Source: Niveispirillum cyanobacteriorum
GTDB lineage: Bacteria; Pseudomonadota; Alphaproteobacteria; Azospirillales; Azospirillaceae
Assembly: GCF_002868735.1 (NCBI RefSeq)
Contig: NZ_CP025612.1
Span: forward strand, 434,001 to 498,000
DNA length: 64,000 nt
Reading direction: 5' to 3'
Under the pieces are notes generated by a model. That model worked only from the letters and a program-made list of their open reading frames with translations, did no database searches and was not told the DNA's origin. Of the stretch, positions 52,850-64,000 are shown piece after piece; positions within the stretch are counted from its first letter, which is position 1, and the number at the start of each line of letters is the position of its first letter. A program made the translations under genes and the position numbers.

Positions 52850-54101
52850 GTCCACCTGCCCGGATGCCAAGCAAGGCCAGCGTATCCTTCAAGAACACCC
52901 GGATATGGGCCAGCGGATCGCGTCGCACCAGGGCCTTGTTCAGGTAGGATTCCCAGGTCAGGCGCTGCACATCCGGGTCGGCGCACATGGACACGAATTT
53001 CTCCCGGAACCGGTCATTGCGGTACCAGACCGCCTGCATGATCCCAAGGATCAGGAAGACGCGACCATGGGCCCCCATGAAAAGCCGCCTTGCCTGCCGC
53101 AGCGCGGAGGCACGCCCCGTTTCCAGGCTGGTATGGACGGCATCCGCGCAAAGGCGCCCGCACAGCATGGCGTAATGAATTCCCTCGCCCGAGGCGGGGG
53201 CGACGGTACCGGCGGCATCGCCGGTCAACAGGACATTGCGGCCATTATCCCACCGGCGCATGGGTTTCAAAGGCAATGGCGCGCCTTCGCGGCGGATGAC
53301 CTTGCATTCCATAAGTCCAGCGGCATGTCGTAGGTTCTCTGTCGCACCGCGCAGGTCATGGCCCTTCACGCCGGATCCGCACCCGACCGATGTGTGGCTT
53401 CCGTGTGGGAAAACCCAGCCATAGAAATCGGGGGAAATGCGCCCGTCATAGATGACATCGCAGCGATCAGCAGCAAAGCCATGGACCTCGCCACCAGGGG
53501 GGCTTTCAATAATCTCATGATAGGCAAAGACATAGGGTGGCCTTTTGCCGGGGGGAAACATCAGGCGGCGGACAGTCGAATTGGCGCCGTCCGCACCGAT
53601 CACCATCCGGGCGGAAAATGTGACTGGCGCGGACGCGGGATCGGCACCTGTGGCGGTCAAGGTCAGCAGCAAGGTCTTGTCCGACCGCTCCTCCAGCCCC
53701 GCCAGTTTGCCGACGAACAGGCGAGCGCCTGCCCGTTCGGCCCGTTCGCGCAGATAGGGATCGAAGGTGGCACGGTCCACCATGCCGACAAATCCAATGT
53801 CGCCAATCCGCATTTCGACCTCGCGGCCCGAGGGGGCGATGATCCGTGCTGCGCTGGCGCGCGCCACCAGCATTTCCTCCGGAATGGCAAAATCGCGAAG
53901 GGTGCGCGATGGGATGGCGCCGCCGCAGGGTTTGATCCGGTTGCCCGGATCGACCAGCAACACGTCATGACCCAGTTCCAACAGACGCTCCGCCGCCATC
54001 GCCCCGCTGGGGCCACCGCCGATGACCGCCACATCGAACATAGTCGGCCAATCATTCCCGATCATGGTGGGCTCAGTGCGCGTGCTGGTCGCAGTCATCA
54101 T
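52833..54101 (-). CDS. bchP: Geranylgeranyl (bacterio)chlorophyll reductase BchP
   Basis: 422 residues. FAD-binding start FDVAVIGGGPSGAMAAERLLELGHDVLLVD, then KPCGGAIPSRTLRDFAIPEEML, a BchP/ChlP signature; MVIGADGANSTVRR, YEYHEII-like FAYHEIIE, GYWVFPHG-like YGWVFPHG, and LLTGDAAGTVAPASGEGIHYAM. It reduces the geranylgeranyl tail of bacteriochlorophyll (three double bonds) to phytyl with NADPH. Ribosome site GGAGTAG overlaps the stop of the PucC-family gene. Order bchG, pucC-like, bchP is common in purple bacteria. Confidence 0.95.
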   Translation of the reverse strand: MMTATSTRTEPTMIGNDWPTMFDVAVIGGGPSGAMAAERLLELGHDVLLVDPGNRIKPCGGAIPSRTLRDFAIPEEMLVARASAARIIAPSGREVEMRIGDIGFVGMVDRATFDPYLRERAERAGARLFVGKLAGLEERSDKTLLLTLTATGADPASAPVTFSARMVIGADGANSTVRRLMFPPGKRPPYVFAYHEIIESPPGGEVHGFAADRCDVIYDGRISPDFYGWVFPHGSHTSVGCGSGVKGHDLRGATENLRHAAGLMECKVIRREGAPLPLKPMRRWDNGRNVLLTGDAAGTVAPASGEGIHYAMLCGRLCADAVHTSLETGRASALRQARRLFMGAHGRVFLILGIMQAVWYRNDRFREKFVSMCADPDVQRLTWESYLNKALVRRDPLAHIRVFLKDTLALLGIRAGGHDPVA

Positions 54102-55490
54102 CTACTCCGCCGCTTGGATGGTGGGTGAATGCGGCGTCACCATGCCACCGGACCGCGCGGTATCCCGCCCGATCCGAATGGCCACCATGGTGGAGGCCAT
54201 GAACAGCAGCGCCTCAAGGCCGAAAACCAGACCGAAGGCACTGCCATCGGAACCGGTGATCAGCCGGCCCACGTCCAGCGCGATGCTGCCCAGCAGACCG
54301 CCAAACCCGAAGGATATCGCCTGTGCCGCCCCCCACACCCCCATCCGCATCCCGGCATTGCCGGTTCGTCCACGCGTCGCCAGTTGCATCATGGTGCCGA
54401 TGGCGGCAACCGCGAACATGCCGTTGGCAAAGCCCAGCACGAAGATATGAGGGGCCAGCGGCCAATGCGGTGCGACGGTGGCCGCCAGACAGAGCAGCGC
54501 CAATGTGGCAGCAGATCCAAGGCAGCCGGCAATGATGAACAACCGGGACAGGCCCGGCACTCGCTTGCCCAGCAGGAAACCCCCAAGGCCGACCACGGCC
54601 ATGCCGGCGAAAACGCCCGCATGCTGCATGCCCGACAATTGCGTGGACTGGCCGGGTGACATGCCGAACAGCAGGCCTGCGAAAGGTTCCAGGATCAGGT
54701 CCTGTGTGGAATAGGCCAGCATGGACATGGCGATGAACAGCGTGAACAATCTTGCCTCGCCATCGTACCAGACCTCCCGCAGACTGTCGCTGAACCGGGC
54801 CGGTGGTCCTGATGCGGCCTGCACCGGCGTGATCGCCGGCTTGCGTTCGATCCCCAGCACGGCCAGCCAGGCGATCAGGAAGGCGACCGCACCCGTGGCC
54901 GCTGTAACCTCAATCAAGCGCAGGTGGGAATAGGGCTCCAGTGCGATGCCGGTGATGATGGAGGTCACGATGATGCCCATGATCATCATCATCCAGGTGA
55001 TCGTGGCCGCCGTCGCCCGCCGTTCCGGTGGGGTGCGGGTGGCCAGCAGCGCCAGCAGCGAGGTGCCGCTGGCCCCAATTCCAACCCCGATCAGCACATA
55101 AGCGATAAAGGCCATTGTCAGGCCCATTGCGTGGCTGTCTGCAAACAGCAGTGTGGTCGCCGATGCCAGCGTGCCCGACAATGCCAGCAGCGCCAGCCCC
55201 AGCAGGATCCAGATGGTACGGGAGCCGCCCGTATCCGAGCGATGCCCCCAGAGGGGCCGCGTGATCTGCACGCCGTAATGCACACCAACCAGCAGACCCG
55301 GCACAATGGCGGCCAGTCCCAGCTCGACGATCATCACGCGGTTCAGGGTCGAATTGGTCAGGACTACAATGGCCCCCAACGCCGCCTGGACAAGACCCAG
55401 ACGCAGGATATCGATCCAGCCCAGCCTGACACCCGGACCTGCTTTCCGGGAATCATCGCGGTGGGACAGGGCCTGTGCGCTCTGGCTCAT
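54102..55490 (-). CDS. PucC/LhaA-family transporter (Bch2 type)
   Basis: 462 residues with 12 membrane helices. Family features: GWIDILRLGLVQAALGAIVVLTNSTLNRVMIVELGLAAIVPGLLVGVHYGVQITRPLWGHRSDTGGSR, then a STQDLILEPFAGLLFGMSPGQSTQLSGMQHAG block in helix 7-8. The MFS family's PucC branch is tied to light-harvesting assembly; the copy beside bchG and bchP (often called Bch2 or ORF428) is thought to deliver bacteriochlorophyll to apoproteins. It starts 10 bases after bchG and ends directly at bchP. Confidence 0.92.
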   Translation of the reverse strand: MSQSAQALSHRDDSRKAGPGVRLGWIDILRLGLVQAALGAIVVLTNSTLNRVMIVELGLAAIVPGLLVGVHYGVQITRPLWGHRSDTGGSRTIWILLGLALLALSGTLASATTLLFADSHAMGLTMAFIAYVLIGVGIGASGTSLLALLATRTPPERRATAATITWMMMIMGIIVTSIITGIALEPYSHLRLIEVTAATGAVAFLIAWLAVLGIERKPAITPVQAASGPPARFSDSLREVWYDGEARLFTLFIAMSMLAYSTQDLILEPFAGLLFGMSPGQSTQLSGMQHAGVFAGMAVVGLGGFLLGKRVPGLSRLFIIAGCLGSAATLALLCLAATVAPHWPLAPHIFVLGFANGMFAVAAIGTMMQLATRGRTGNAGMRMGVWGAAQAISFGFGGLLGSIALDVGRLITGSDGSAFGLVFGLEALLFMASTMVAIRIGRDTARSGGMVTPHSPTIQAAE

Positions 55491-55500
55491 TTCAGTATCC

Positions 55501-56421
55501 TCAACCGAGAGAGGGGGGGAGCGCGGCGTAACGCAGGCCGAAGGCTGTCACCATCATGCCGGTGACATAAAGGCCGACGCCGACCGCCGAATACCAGACC
55601 GCACGCCCCACCGGATCGCCCAGGAAGCGGCGCATGCACACCATCTGCACCGTCAGCAATCCCCCGACCGCCAGGGCATGGTATGGCAGCGACCAATAGG
55701 CCAGAAGCCCAACCACGGTCAGTTGTGGCAGCGCCATCACGATACAGGCGATACGGGCCGCCGCCTGTGCGCCGTGCAGCACGGGCAACGTCGAAATCTT
55801 CATTTCGCTGTCGCCCCGGATCGACTTGAAATCATTCAAGGTCAGGATGCCGTGTGCGCCGATGCCATAGAGCAAACCCACCAGAAGGATCGGGTTCGCC
55901 GGCATCAGCCCCGTCATGGCCGTCGCTGCGGTGATCCAGGGCAATGTCTCATAGCTAAGCCCGACAGCGGCGTTGCCGATCCAGCCATTCTGTTTGAACC
56001 GGAAGGGAGGGGCGCTGTATCCCCAGGCCAGTGCCAGACCGACCAGTGCGGCGATAAAGACCAATGGCCCCAGCAGCGATGCAACAGCCATTGAGAGCAG
56101 CGACATCAAGATCGCGATATATAGACCCCATCGCCCGGGCATCCTGCCTGATGGAATGACACGATCAGGTTCATTGATGGCGTCCACATGCCGGTCGAAC
56201 CAGTCATTGACGGCCTGACTGGTCCCGCAGAGCAGGGGGCCGGCCAGCAGAACGCCCAGCGCCGCCGCAATGAAAGCCGCGCTTAGCGGCTGTCCCGACG
56301 AAATCACTCCGCAAGCATAGGCCCACATGGGCGGAAACCAGGTAATGGGTTTCAGCAGCGCGAGCACCGCTGAGGGGCCCGGCCAGTCACGTCGCAATAT
56401 CTCGGTGCGGGTGATTTCCAT
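55501..56421 (-). CDS. bchG: Bacteriochlorophyll synthase BchG
   Basis: 306 residues with about nine membrane helices. Prenyltransferase motifs: LKPITWFPPMWAYACGVISSG, CGTSQAVNDWFDRHVDAINEPDRVIPSGRMPG (metal-pyrophosphate aspartates) and GHGILTLNDFKSIRGDSEMKISTLPVLHG (second motif). It attaches geranylgeranyl (or phytyl) pyrophosphate to bacteriochlorophyllide a in the cytoplasmic membrane. It heads the bchG-pucC-like-bchP-small ORF operon. A perfect PpsR palindrome lies 29-52 bases upstream of its ATG, so aerobic repression is expected. Confidence 0.95.
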   Translation of the reverse strand: MEITRTEILRRDWPGPSAVLALLKPITWFPPMWAYACGVISSGQPLSAAFIAAALGVLLAGPLLCGTSQAVNDWFDRHVDAINEPDRVIPSGRMPGRWGLYIAILMSLLSMAVASLLGPLVFIAALVGLALAWGYSAPPFRFKQNGWIGNAAVGLSYETLPWITAATAMTGLMPANPILLVGLLYGIGAHGILTLNDFKSIRGDSEMKISTLPVLHGAQAAARIACIVMALPQLTVVGLLAYWSLPYHALAVGGLLTVQMVCMRRFLGDPVGRAVWYSAVGVGLYVTGMMVTAFGLRYAALPPSLG

Positions 56422-56449
56422 GGGGGCGATGCTATGCCTGCCCCAAGCG

Positions 56450-56489
56450 AAGTGTCAATCTGAATTGACACTTCGCCGATTTGACACTT
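56450..56489 (-). promoter_or_regulatory. PpsR/CrtJ site upstream of bchG
   Basis: AAGTGTCAAT-CTGA-ATTGACACTT (56450-56473) is a perfect 24-bp palindrome that contains TGT-N12-ACA (56453-56470). A further right half, TTTGACACTT (56480-56489), lies 16 bases away, as expected for cooperative PpsR binding. Confidence 0.8.
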
Positions 56490-56573
56490 TGACTGCATGC
56501 CGCTGTCTGCGCACGCGCGTAGAAACCCCGGACCCGGCGCTCTGGGGGTAGGCAGTGGAATAGCGGATTGGGG

Positions 56574-58013
56574 TCAGTTGGATGGGCGGTAGTCTTCCAG
56601 ACCGTGCCGGCGCAGCTTGATATAGAGGCTCTGACGTGAAAGTCCTAACATCTCCGCAGCCGATGCGCGGTTGTTGTTGGTCTGGTCCAGCGCCGCTTCG
56701 ATACAGATTTTCTCAATCACTTCCAGCGACTCGCGGACCAGATCCTTCAGCGGCACACGCCCGACAAGATTGGCAAAGCCATCGGCCTGTTCCGGCGCGC
56801 CGGGGGCGGGTATGGCAAGCCGTTCCGTCGTGACGACCGGCTGTGGTACGAAAATCACCTGGGTAAGGCCGGTGTCAGGGTTGCGCCGGGCCGAAACCAG
56901 CACCGGACGATCACCGGACAGATTGTCGGTTAGGGTCGTGGCAAAGCCCCGCACCACCTGTTCTTCGGCCAGTCTGGAATAGAAAACATGCAGGTCGAGC
57001 GATGTCTTGGAGAACCAGGTTCCCAGATTGCGTCCAACGACCTGTGCGATGGACGGGGCATGTGCCAGATCCAGAAACAGGGTGTTGGCACCCACGATCT
57101 GGCCCTGATCATTGGTCTGGACAGCGGGTTCCGGCACGTCGGTAAGATCGACCGGACGCTCGTTCCGCTTTTCGACCTGTTGACGCCGGGCTTCCTGGGC
57201 GTCGCTGCTCTGCCAGGCGGAAATGATGAGATTGGTGATGCCGTTCTCGCGGTAAGACCGCAGGGAGAGCGACACAGGTTCGCCCTTGACCGTTTTCAGC
57301 GTATCTATACGGACGGGACTGGCGCTGTGGCGCGCCTCGCCGATAGCATCGCTCAACGCGTCGCGATCCTGTTTGCGGAACAGGTCGCGGAAAGGCTTGC
57401 CGACGATACCAGTCGAACCGCCGCCGACCAGACTGATGGCTGCGGCATTGGCGTCCAGCACCGTCTTGCGCTCACCATCCAGCATGACATGCGCGATGGT
57501 TGAGACGCGGAAGGCGGTACGGTACCGGGCCTCCGCCTCTTGTAGCTCGCGGTAATCGGCCTCCAGCTCCATCTGGGTTTCTACCAGACGCTGCTGATCC
57601 TTCATCTGTTGGCGCAATTCACGGCCAACAATCAGCATGTAGGGGGAATCGGCCACGGAAAAGCCCGAATAGAGCACGGGCAGGTCCGGCTTGCCGTCAC
57701 AGCTGTGGTTTACCTGATAGCCACGAGCTTGCCGCGCGCTGTCCTGACCGGTCAGCATCGCGTCAATCTTGGGCACGGATTCCACGGTCACCAGATCCTG
57801 AAGCCGCTTGCCGACAGCCTTGGTCAGGCCATAGATGCCCATGTCAGGATCTGCAAAATGAATGCGATGGACAGTATGATCCTGGCCGACCAGCATGACG
57901 ATATCGGCACCCAAACCAACAAGAGCCAAAATAGAATCGGCATCCAGCGATTTCAGCAGGCTGAGGGCAACTTCGGTGCCATGCATCGCGTTCTTACCGT
58001 TGAGGGTCTTCAT
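56574..58013 (-). CDS. ppsR: Photosynthesis gene repressor PpsR/CrtJ
   Basis: 479 residues from ATG 58013, which overlaps the aerR stop (ATGA). An N-terminal domain, a Q-linker (VETQMELEADYRELQEAEARYR), two PAS domains (about 175-290 and 310-420) and a Fis-type helix-turn-helix at the end (NNRASAAEMLGLSRQSLYIKLRRHGLEDYRP). It binds TGT-N12-ACA and represses bch, crt and light-harvesting genes under oxygen. Only two cysteines are visible: one near residue 103 (NHSCDGK) and one before the HTH (EKICIEAAL), so the central PAS cysteine known to form a disulfide in Rhodobacter may be missing. Confidence 0.95.
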   Translation of the reverse strand: MKTLNGKNAMHGTEVALSLLKSLDADSILALVGLGADIVMLVGQDHTVHRIHFADPDMGIYGLTKAVGKRLQDLVTVESVPKIDAMLTGQDSARQARGYQVNHSCDGKPDLPVLYSGFSVADSPYMLIVGRELRQQMKDQQRLVETQMELEADYRELQEAEARYRTAFRVSTIAHVMLDGERKTVLDANAAAISLVGGGSTGIVGKPFRDLFRKQDRDALSDAIGEARHSASPVRIDTLKTVKGEPVSLSLRSYRENGITNLIISAWQSSDAQEARRQQVEKRNERPVDLTDVPEPAVQTNDQGQIVGANTLFLDLAHAPSIAQVVGRNLGTWFSKTSLDLHVFYSRLAEEQVVRGFATTLTDNLSGDRPVLVSARRNPDTGLTQVIFVPQPVVTTERLAIPAPGAPEQADGFANLVGRVPLKDLVRESLEVIEKICIEAALDQTNNNRASAAEMLGLSRQSLYIKLRRHGLEDYRPSN

Positions 58014-58960
58014 CTCAATAGCCAATCAGGTCTTCCGGCATTGACAAGGACCCTTTGGCCAGATGCTTGCGCTTGATGACCGTATGCCTCCAGCTCATAA
58101 AATTTCTCACATATCTTCGATGCGGAGTAAACACTGTCACATATGCAGTCAATCCCCAAACCCACAAGAAAATCAACAAACTCTAATGCAGCGACCCCGC
58201 CTGCGACAATCGGTGTCCGCGCACCGGGCGATACGGCTCGCACCGCGACCACAATATCCTCGAATTCCTTCTTGAGCCTGTGGTTGCTCCAGCCGATGCA
58301 GACGATGTCCGCCCGCTTCAGGGTGGAGCGCAGGTTGGCTCCTTGCAGATCGTGACCTTCAAGGATCTGGTTGGACCAGCCCATCGCATCGAACAGCAGC
58401 CCGAGTATGTGGGTTCCCAATGTGTGCTGCTCCCCGGACGGGGTAACCAGCGCGACAAACGGCACCCAACTGCGTGGCTGCCGGCCACGGAATTCAAAAG
58501 AGAGTAGCCGGATAATCTCCTGAAGCCGTGCCGTGCCGATGGTGACATCGATGAAGTCGCAATCGTCATCGACCCATCTGCGGCCAAGAAGGCGGGCCAC
58601 GGCTTCAATGAACAGCACCGAGACGATATCCGGCTGGTCAGGGGGGATTTCGCGCCGCATGAACTCGCGCAAGGTCGACGCGCGCATCCCTGGGCGGACC
58701 ACCTGGGCGCAGAAATCCGACAGGGCCGCGTCGTAACGACGGTCATGCTCCAGTCCGATTTCATACCGCGCTGCCAGCTTTTCGGCTGTCATTGGCGCCA
58801 CGGTCCTTTGGATAATGCGGCGGAGCCCGTCCCGTTCGCTTGACGCTAGGTACTCTGGATGTCTTTGGGGGGCAAGCGATACCCCTCCCGCCGGCCCGTC
58901 GGCCCGCAGGGCCGTGCGCTCTTGGTAATGATGGTCGGTGTCTGCGAATATTCTGCCCAT
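58010..58960 (-). CDS. aerR: AerR/PpaA cobalamin-binding antirepressor (ppsR-linked copy)
   Basis: 316 residues from ATG 58960 (GGCAGG upstream; a longer frame from 59011 is possible). A helical cap (LREFMRREIPPDQPDIVSVLFIEAVARLLGRRWVDDDCDFIDVTIGTARLQEIIRL) is followed by a B12-binding fold: VALVTPSGEQHTLGTHILGLLFDAMGWSNQILEG, ADIVCIGWSNHRLKKEFEDIVVA, PIVAGGVAAL. The B12 motif reads E-Q-H-T-L-G, with Glu for the usual Asp. AerR binds adenosylcobalamin in the dark, is changed by light and modifies PpsR. It is transcribed with ppsR and is divergent from bchF. Confidence 0.92.
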   Translation of the reverse strand: MGRIFADTDHHYQERTALRADGPAGGVSLAPQRHPEYLASSERDGLRRIIQRTVAPMTAEKLAARYEIGLEHDRRYDAALSDFCAQVVRPGMRASTLREFMRREIPPDQPDIVSVLFIEAVARLLGRRWVDDDCDFIDVTIGTARLQEIIRLLSFEFRGRQPRSWVPFVALVTPSGEQHTLGTHILGLLFDAMGWSNQILEGHDLQGANLRSTLKRADIVCIGWSNHRLKKEFEDIVVAVRAVSPGARTPIVAGGVAALEFVDFLVGLGIDCICDSVYSASKICEKFYELEAYGHQAQASGQRVLVNAGRPDWLLR

Positions 58961-59079
58961 GTGCCTGCCGCGAGAACGCCCCCCTATCAACCCAGAGCTT
59001 GCGCGGCGCAAGGTGCGGGTGTGGTTCAGGTGACCAGCACACTGGCGAGCACCCTAAGAATGGCCGGCCCGCCCCTTCC

Positions 59080-59113
59080 TGTAAATCAAAATTTACGTCA
59101 ACTTAGATTGACA
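59080..59113. promoter_or_regulatory. Overlapping PpsR-type sites between aerR and bchF
   Basis: TGT-AAATCAAAATTT-ACG (59080-59097) contains the palindrome GTAAAT-CAAA-ATTTAC, and CGT-CAACTTAGATTG-ACA (59096-59113) follows. Each matches TGT-N12-ACA with one base changed. The tail ATTGACACTTTT equals that of the bchG site. The position fits repression of both bchF and aerR. Confidence 0.65.
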
Positions 59114-59186
59114 CTTTTGCTTTTCGATGGGACTGTTGCCTATCCCGAGAGCCCGATGGACAGCCGGACGGGGAGAAGGAGACAGC

Positions 59187-62551
<3,365 letters not shown>

Positions 62552-62580
<29 letters not shown>

Positions 62581-64000
62581 CAGCACTCCCGTTCGGGTGG
62601 TGCTGGTAACGCTGGACAACCACATCGTGGCGGCCGTGGACGCGGCCCGTCTGGCGTTGACGCGCGAACTGCCGGGGCTGACGCTGACGGTACATGCCGC
62701 CACGGATTGGGCAGAAAATCCGGGCCGTCTGGCCGCCTGCCGGTCGGACATCCTGGCCGGCGACATCATTATCGTTTCTATGATCTTCGTGGAAGAACAT
62801 GTGAAGGCCATCGCGGATGTGCTGGAGGCACGGCACCGCGAATGTGACGCCATGGTCTGCTGCATGTCAGCCGGCACGGTCATGAAATACACGACCATGG
62901 GGCGCTTCCGCATGAGCGACGAGCAGAAGGGCCCCCTGGCGCTTCTGAAGAAGCTGCGGGGCTCCAGTTCGCGTGGTGGGCGGGACAGCGGCAAAACGGC
63001 GGGCGAGCGGCAGTTGGCCATGCTGCGACGTTTGCCCAAGCTGCTGCGTTTCATTCCCGGCACGGCGCAGGATGTGCGCAACTATTTCCTGACCTTGCAG
63101 TACCGTATCGCCGCGTCGGAAGACAATGTCGCCAACATGATCCGCCTGCTGGTCGCTAAATATGCACGTGGCGACCGCAAAGGCCTGCAAACTCGCGTCA
63201 CGGCGGGCGATCCTGTCGAATATCCCGATGTTGGCCTTTACCATCCGCGCCTGAACCCGCGTGTTACGACGCAACTGTCGATACTGCCCAGCGTGCCGTC
63301 ACCGCGCGGTACCATCGGCCTGCTGCTGATGCGCACCTATATCCTGTCCGGCGACACCGCCCATTATGACCGCGTGATCGCGGCGCTGGAGGGGCGGGGC
63401 TATCGCGTGGTGCCCGCCTTCTGTTCCGGCCTGGACATGCGGTCGGCGGTGGAGCGTTTCATGCAAACGGATGGTGGCGGTGTGGCCATCGACGCGCTAT
63501 GTTCACTGACCGGTTTCTCCCTGGTCGGTGGTCCGGCCTATAGTGACAGTGCCGCTGCCGCCCGCACCCTGGGCAAACTGGATGTGCCCTATCTGTCCGC
63601 TTTCGTGACGGAGTTCCAGTCCAAGGAAGGCTGGCAGAAATCCGGCCAGGGCCTGACCCCTATCGAAACCACGCTGATGGTAGCCATCCCTGAACTGGAT
63701 GGGGCCACGGGCGCCATGGTCATCGGCGGTCGTTCGGAGGGGGGCACCAAGCCCAAAACTTGCACCTGCGCCCGCCAGTTGGGTCAATGCCCCACCAACC
63801 GCGCCTGCATGCAGCCGGATGAGGAGCGGGTGGAGCTGCTGGCCGGTCGGCTCGCCGCCCTAGTCGACCTGCGGCGTAAGCAGCGGCGGGAACGGCGCAT
63901 CGCCGTTACCCTCTTCAACTATCCACCCAACAGCGGAAGCATCGGCACTGCCGCCTTCCTGGCGGTATTTGAAAGTCTGTATGCCACGATGCAGCGTCTG
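62552..64000 (+). CDS. bchH: Magnesium chelatase subunit H, N-terminal part (cut by window end)
   Basis: ATG 62552 follows GTGGAGACG and overlaps bchB by 29 bases. The frame stays open to the last base: 483 residues of a protein that normally has about 1200. The start reads [36 protein letters not shown], then [71 protein letters not shown] and [35 protein letters not shown], all standard for BchH/ChlH. It binds protoporphyrin IX and, with BchI and BchD, inserts Mg2+. It completes the bchF-bchN-bchB-bchH order. Confidence 0.96.

Overview
The window is GC-rich DNA from an alphaproteobacterium. It carries many TonB-dependent outer-membrane receptors, a 2-methylcitrate pathway and, at its right end, part of a bacteriochlorophyll a photosynthesis gene cluster with the regulators PpsR and AerR. 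An aerobic anoxygenic phototroph or purple bacterium of the Rhodospirillales/Sphingomonadales type fits; the genus cannot be decided from this sequence. I saw no rRNA, tRNA, CRISPR array, insertion sequence or phage gene.

Layout. (1) 1-6602: end of a TonB receptor, an HODM-type heme protein, a DEAD-box helicase with a stand-alone AsnC-type domain, an alpha/beta hydrolase, an overlooked 43-aa His-rich peptide and RecQ. (2) 6623-21734: a leftward catabolic/import locus. It reads TonB receptor, hydrolase, HpcH/HpaI aldolase, ABC importer (binding protein, fused permease, ATPase), ethanolamine ammonia-lyase EutB and EutC, RraA-like aldolase, PepSY/flavin/ferredoxin fusion reductase, nitrilase-family amidase, iminopeptidase-like hydrolase and a GntR/FCD regulator. 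A shared sequence (TAGCCAATTTTGG-like) occurs at the regulator, nitrilase and receptor starts, which suggests one regulon. (3) 21933-25256: a siderophore receptor with a PepSY membrane protein under a Fur-like box. (4) 25486-37452: a quinate/shikimate-type locus with a TonB receptor, two secreted esterases, a TetR regulator, DUF3237, dehydroshikimate dehydratase, AroQ, an AroE-like dehydrogenase and an MFS transporter. A GTACGAA inverted repeat occurs at two of its promoters. (5) 37583-48424: prpC-acnD-prpF-prpB, metE/metR divergent pair, and an ScfR/RamB-type regulator. (6) 48442-64000: photosynthesis genes. Leftward are an AerR/PpaA paralogue, dxs, cytochrome c, a small membrane protein, bchP, a PucC-family gene, bchG, ppsR and aerR. 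Rightward are tspO, then bchF, bchN, bchB and bchH (cut by the window end). PpsR-type TGT-N12-ACA sites lie before dxs, bchG and bchF.

How the parts fit. Three peripheral nutrient modules share one architecture: an outer-membrane receptor, hydrolases that cut the imported compound, an inner-membrane transporter, central catabolic enzymes and a local regulator. The EutBC locus is the least conventional. It has no microcompartment genes, yet it couples an ethanolamine-releasing pathway to a receptor and a membrane electron-transfer fusion. Catabolism of an ethanolamine-containing ester/amide, possibly a carboxylate xenosiderophore, is my working hypothesis and not an established function. No intergenic stretch longer than about 300 bases is left without a gene.
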